The position numbers and the translations under genes are program-made. Below the pieces are notes generated by a model that saw only the letters and a list, made by a program, of their open reading frames with translations, was not told the origin of the DNA and searched no databases. Shown piece by piece: positions 12,894 to 15,325 of a stretch of DNA of 15,325 bases. Source of the DNA: CBDUMN01 sp965368335 (GTDB lineage: Bacteria; Pseudomonadota; Alphaproteobacteria; Rhodospirillales; JAPHRK01); contig CBDUMN010000085.1 of assembly GCA_965368335.1 (NCBI GenBank), positions 1 through 15,325 of the forward strand, given 5' to 3'. Every line of letters starts with the position of its first letter. Position 1 is the first letter of the stretch.

Positions 12894-13627
12894 TAGCTTT
12901 TTCTCTTCGGCTATACCGACGCTTCCTTGATGGCATTCCTGAATATTTAGCCCGCTATTATTGGTGGGCCTATCTCTGGAAACCGGCGGTATGGTTCTTT
13001 GACCATCAGCCGATTATCAACGCTATTCTATTCGGTCAGTATGAAAAACTCATGCGGGCGACAATGGTTCGGCTTGAGGGCGCTCCCAAAGACGCCATCC
13101 TACAGTTGACCTGCGTCTACGGGAAGTTGACGCCAAAACTGATGGAAACGGTTGGCCCGCGCCCTTTGCATATCACCGATGCCGCGCGGGTGCAGTTGGA
13201 CTTGGCGAAAAGCAAGGCGCCCAAGGGGCAGGACCTGCTATCCACCAGAATGAACGCCGAGTATCTGGCCTATAAGGACGATGCTTTCTCAACCGTGGTT
13301 TTGTTTTTCCTGCTTCACGAAATGCCTGCCGACGCACGGCGCAGGGTGCTTGCCGAATGTATGCGTGTCATTCCGGCTGGCGGGGTTCTGTTGGTTACGG
13401 AATACGCCCCCCTACCGACCGGCCATTGGATATACCGTTTTCTGCCTAGCCGTTGGTTGATCACTAAACTCGAGCCATTTTTGGATGGCTTCTGGCGTGA
13501 CGATGTCACAGCCCTGCTTAATCAGTTCGGCGAAATGCGGGGTAAAACAGCGACGGTCCTATCGGATCAGCGTATCTTCTCCGATTTCTACCGGGTGACG
13601 GAATACAGGGTAGAGGCTAAAATTTAG
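12890..13627 (+). CDS. rquA: RquA-like rhodoquinone biosynthesis protein (class I SAM methyltransferase fold)
   Basis: 245 residues. RquA converts ubiquinone to rhodoquinone; published work on the Rhodospirillum rubrum enzyme indicates it transfers the amino group of S-adenosylmethionine rather than a methyl group. Family-like features seen here: IPEYLARYYWWAYLWKPAV (16-34) with FFDHQPIINAILFGQY after it, a motif I that reads LQLTCVYGKLTP (71-82) instead of the glycine-rich loop of ordinary methyltransferases, TDAARVQL (96-103), and VVLFFLLHEMPADARR (136-151). A hydrophobic C-terminal half (RFLPSRWL, LEPFLDGFW) suits contact with a membrane quinone. The ATG overlaps the enoyl-CoA hydratase stop (ATGA), making it the last gene of the acyl-CoA operon; it has little ribosome site of its own and is probably coupled. 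Alternative: an uncharacterised relative within the same methyltransferase-fold clade. Confidence 0.72.
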   Translation: MIAFSLRLYRRFLDGIPEYLARYYWWAYLWKPAVWFFDHQPIINAILFGQYEKLMRATMVRLEGAPKDAILQLTCVYGKLTPKLMETVGPRPLHITDAARVQLDLAKSKAPKGQDLLSTRMNAEYLAYKDDAFSTVVLFFLLHEMPADARRRVLAECMRVIPAGGVLLVTEYAPLPTGHWIYRFLPSRWLITKLEPFLDGFWRDDVTALLNQFGEMRGKTATVLSDQRIFSDFYRVTEYRVEAKI

Positions 13628-13666
13628 CGAAAAATTTATGTATTACCCGCTAGAGTCATCGTTTAA

Positions 13667-13680
13667 GGATCTAAAGATCC
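13667..13680. promoter_or_regulatory. Short palindrome in the leader of the diguanylate cyclase gene
   Basis: GGATCTAAAGATCC is a 6-bp inverted repeat around AA, 24 bp before the cyclase start codon. There is no T-tract, so it is not a terminator. It could be a protein-binding site. The 77-bp gap between the RquA-like gene and the cyclase shows no strong promoter or terminator, so read-through from the operon is possible. Confidence 0.3.
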
Positions 13681-13704
13681 ACTGTCTGTAAGGGGGGGCT
13701 CTCT

Positions 13705-14595
13705 ATGGACAAGGCGTCTTTTGAGCGGCTGGTCGTCAAAGACGAGCGGCTGCGCGTTTATAATGACACCGTGCCTGCGGGTATTCTTGTCTTGCGGGTG
13801 GAAGACGGAACCGTTTTGTTTTCCAACCGATCATTCAACGAAATCGTTGGCACCAATGGCGCGACCGTATTCGGCGAGAGCTGGGAGGAGTTCTTCGTTG
13901 ACCCCGAAGAGCGTCAGGCGCTGATGGTCAAGTTTGTCGAAGACGATGAAGTGCGAAATTTCGAACTCCGCCTTCAACGACCCGATGGAAAGGTTATCTG
14001 GGGTCTTGCGTCGCTTTCGGATATTCCCATCGAAAACGAGGATTTGCTGCTTTTCGCCTTCATCGATATTACGGCTTTAAAGGAGGCCGAGGAGGAAATC
14101 CGCCGACTGGCTCATCATGATGCATTAACTGGTCTACCCAATCTGCGTCTGTTTAACGACCACATCTTCAGAGCCATTGCCCGAGCCAAGCGCCGAGACT
14201 ATCAAGTCGCCGTGTTGTTTATTGATCTCGACGATTTTAAAGAGGTTAATGACGACCTAGGCCACGAAGCAGGCGATGTTGTACTTGTCGAAGTCTCCAA
14301 ACGATTGCTGGCCTGTGTTCGTGAAGTCGATCTAGTGGCTCGCACTGGTGGCGATGAATTCCTGGTTATGCTGGAGAATGTCGAGCGGAAGCGGGTCGAG
14401 GAGATCGGTCAGCGGATCGTAGAATCCGTTCGTCAGCCGATTGCGATAGAAGATGAAACCGTCGCCGTCGGGGCAAGTATTGGAGCCGCTTTCTATCCGC
14501 AGGATGGCGAGGAGGCGCGGACCTTGATCAAGGCGGCCGATCAGGCGATGTATGGCGTCAAGAAAGGCTCCAAGGGCGCAGTCGCTTTTGCGTAA
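13705..14595 (+). CDS. PAS-GGDEF diguanylate cyclase
   Basis: 296 residues, cytoplasmic, no membrane segment. PAS domain at about 18-125 with NRSFNEIVG (41-49) and a C-terminal FIDITALKEAEEE helix. GGDEF domain from about 135: HHDALTGLPN opening, DLDDFKEVNDDLGH (174-187) metal/phosphate region, and an intact GGDEF at 215-219. The allosteric inhibition site R-E-V-D lies at 206-209, five residues before GGDEF, so product feedback is expected. It makes cyclic di-GMP from two GTP in response to whatever the PAS binds. No EAL domain. Start ATG 13705 has a seven-G ribosome site six bases upstream. It lies 77 bp after the RquA-like gene on the same strand, and its end is 2 bp from the convergent DUF2063 gene. 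Confidence 0.94.
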   Translation: MDKASFERLVVKDERLRVYNDTVPAGILVLRVEDGTVLFSNRSFNEIVGTNGATVFGESWEEFFVDPEERQALMVKFVEDDEVRNFELRLQRPDGKVIWGLASLSDIPIENEDLLLFAFIDITALKEAEEEIRRLAHHDALTGLPNLRLFNDHIFRAIARAKRRDYQVAVLFIDLDDFKEVNDDLGHEAGDVVLVEVSKRLLACVREVDLVARTGGDEFLVMLENVERKRVEEIGQRIVESVRQPIAIEDETVAVGASIGAAFYPQDGEEARTLIKAADQAMYGVKKGSKGAVAFA

Positions 14596-14597
14596 TT

Positions 14598-15325
14598 CTA
14601 AGAGGGGTTAGCCCAACTCATCGGTGCGCCGGTAAAAGCCGTAATCCAGCCCGCTTCAATCCAGTTTTTCAAGTACCCCGCGGCCTTGACTGCGGCGGAG
14701 TTTTCCGGCCCGAACCGGGCGAAGACTTCGCAGAGACCGGCGAAGGTTTCATCACTCGTTAAGTAGGCAAGTCCAACAGCTTCTTCCTCGCCCAGCAGGC
14801 GGTATTGGACCGTCAATGTCTCGGGGTCACGCCAGACGGCCCAAACCGCTTCAGTGACCAGGGCTTCCGGTGCGGCTTCCGGCTCGCGTTCGGTCGCCAC
14901 GGCTTGCCGGAAGGGAACAACGTCAAAGGCCAGAGCAGCGGTGTTGAGCGCCGGGTGGAATTGAAATTGGAGATGCGGCCAGGCTTCCGGTGGAATCTCG
15001 GTCAGATTGTCGGTGGTGATGGGGGGGGCGTCCGGTGCGTCGAAAGCAAGTCCGAGGGCCCACTCGAAAGCCGCCATGTCGGCCAGCATGGGCAGGTGGC
15101 GCCAGGGGGGGGTATCCTTCAACCAAGCGGTAAAATCACGCCCGATCCAGCGGATCGACTTTGCGGCTGATGGGTGAGCGTCAAGATAGGCGCTGGCGGC
15201 TTCGGCGAATTCTTCGTCGCCAAGCAGGGTATGGACGCCGGGGAAGTCTTCAGCCATGACCTCTAGCAATCGCGCCTTATAGGCCCGGTCGTAGACTTCA
15301 AGGAAGGGTCCGCCATCCACCAGAT
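14598..15325 (-). CDS. HvfC/BufC-family (DUF2063) protein, N-terminus cut by window edge
   Basis: At least 242 residues, open to the right edge, so the start is missing. The visible N-terminal part has the family pattern: FLEVYDRAYKARLLEVMAED, FPGVHTLLGDEEF, YLDAHPSAAKSIRWIGRDF, then WRHLPMLADMAAFEWALGLA. This is the HvfC/BufC N-terminal helical domain. The second half (about LQFQFHPALNTAALAFDVVP to WITAFTGAPM) is an alpha/beta domain ending in a winged-helix-like part (NWIEAGWI). In the family this protein partners an MNIO (DUF692) iron enzyme that modifies a small Cys-rich precursor (DUF2282) into a copper-binding peptide. Those partners usually lie directly upstream, here beyond 15325. Two eight-G runs on the plus strand lie inside the gene but leave the frame intact. 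Confidence 0.85.
   Translation of the reverse strand, partial: LVDGGPFLEVYDRAYKARLLEVMAEDFPGVHTLLGDEEFAEAASAYLDAHPSAAKSIRWIGRDFTAWLKDTPPWRHLPMLADMAAFEWALGLAFDAPDAPPITTDNLTEIPPEAWPHLQFQFHPALNTAALAFDVVPFRQAVATEREPEAAPEALVTEAVWAVWRDPETLTVQYRLLGEEEAVGLAYLTSDETFAGLCEVFARFGPENSAAVKAAGYLKNWIEAGWITAFTGAPMSWANPS

Noticed and set aside
12890..13627. Ordinary UbiE/UbiG-type methyltransferase
   Set aside because: The glycine-rich SAM motif is missing, and the YYWWAY, TCVYG and FFLLHE segments fit the RquA group better. It remains the main alternative because no alignment could be run.

Overview
The window looks like chromosomal DNA of a free-living alphaproteobacterium, probably Rhodospirillales-like. 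That rests on moderately high GC, PAS-rich signalling proteins of alphaproteobacterial type, an IclR-controlled acyl-CoA catabolic cluster, and a methyltransferase-fold protein that resembles RquA, the rhodoquinone biosynthesis enzyme. No taxonomic marker is present, so this placement is inference. I see no rRNA, tRNA, CRISPR array, insertion sequence or prophage gene.

Left part (1-5940), housekeeping and signalling. It opens with the C-terminal part of a hydantoinase B / 5-oxoprolinase protein. A small membrane-anchored hypothetical gene overlaps its end tail to tail. Then come a soluble tandem-PAS histidine kinase, a convergent BaiN/HI0933-type flavoprotein, a DHH/DHHA1 phosphoesterase with a possible mini-ORF in its leader, a 374-bp AT-richer gap, and a small PEGA-like lipoprotein. 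A bidirectional terminator (5960-5989) closes this part.

Central part (5990-13627), an acyl-CoA cluster. A PaaH-type 3-hydroxyacyl-CoA dehydrogenase faces left from its own promoter. Facing right are a MaoC-type hydratase and then a tight operon: IclR regulator, acyl-CoA dehydrogenase, acyl-CoA ligase, PaaI-type thioesterase, enoyl-CoA hydratase/isomerase and RquA-like protein. The last five genes overlap by 4-8 bp at every junction. Together they can activate a carboxylic acid to its CoA ester, desaturate, isomerise or hydrate and oxidise it, and rescue CoA by hydrolysis. There is no thiolase and no ETF gene. A 17-bp palindrome upstream of the regulator is a likely IclR operator. The most interesting point is the RquA-like gene being translationally coupled to this operon. 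It links a low-potential quinone to acyl-CoA/enoyl-CoA redox chemistry, as in the rhodoquinone-dependent enoyl-CoA reduction of helminths.

Right part (13705-15325). A PAS-GGDEF diguanylate cyclase with intact active and inhibitory sites ends 2 bp from the end of a leftward HvfC/BufC-type (DUF2063) gene cut by the window edge. The usual partner of that family is an MNIO (DUF692) enzyme, which would lie just outside.
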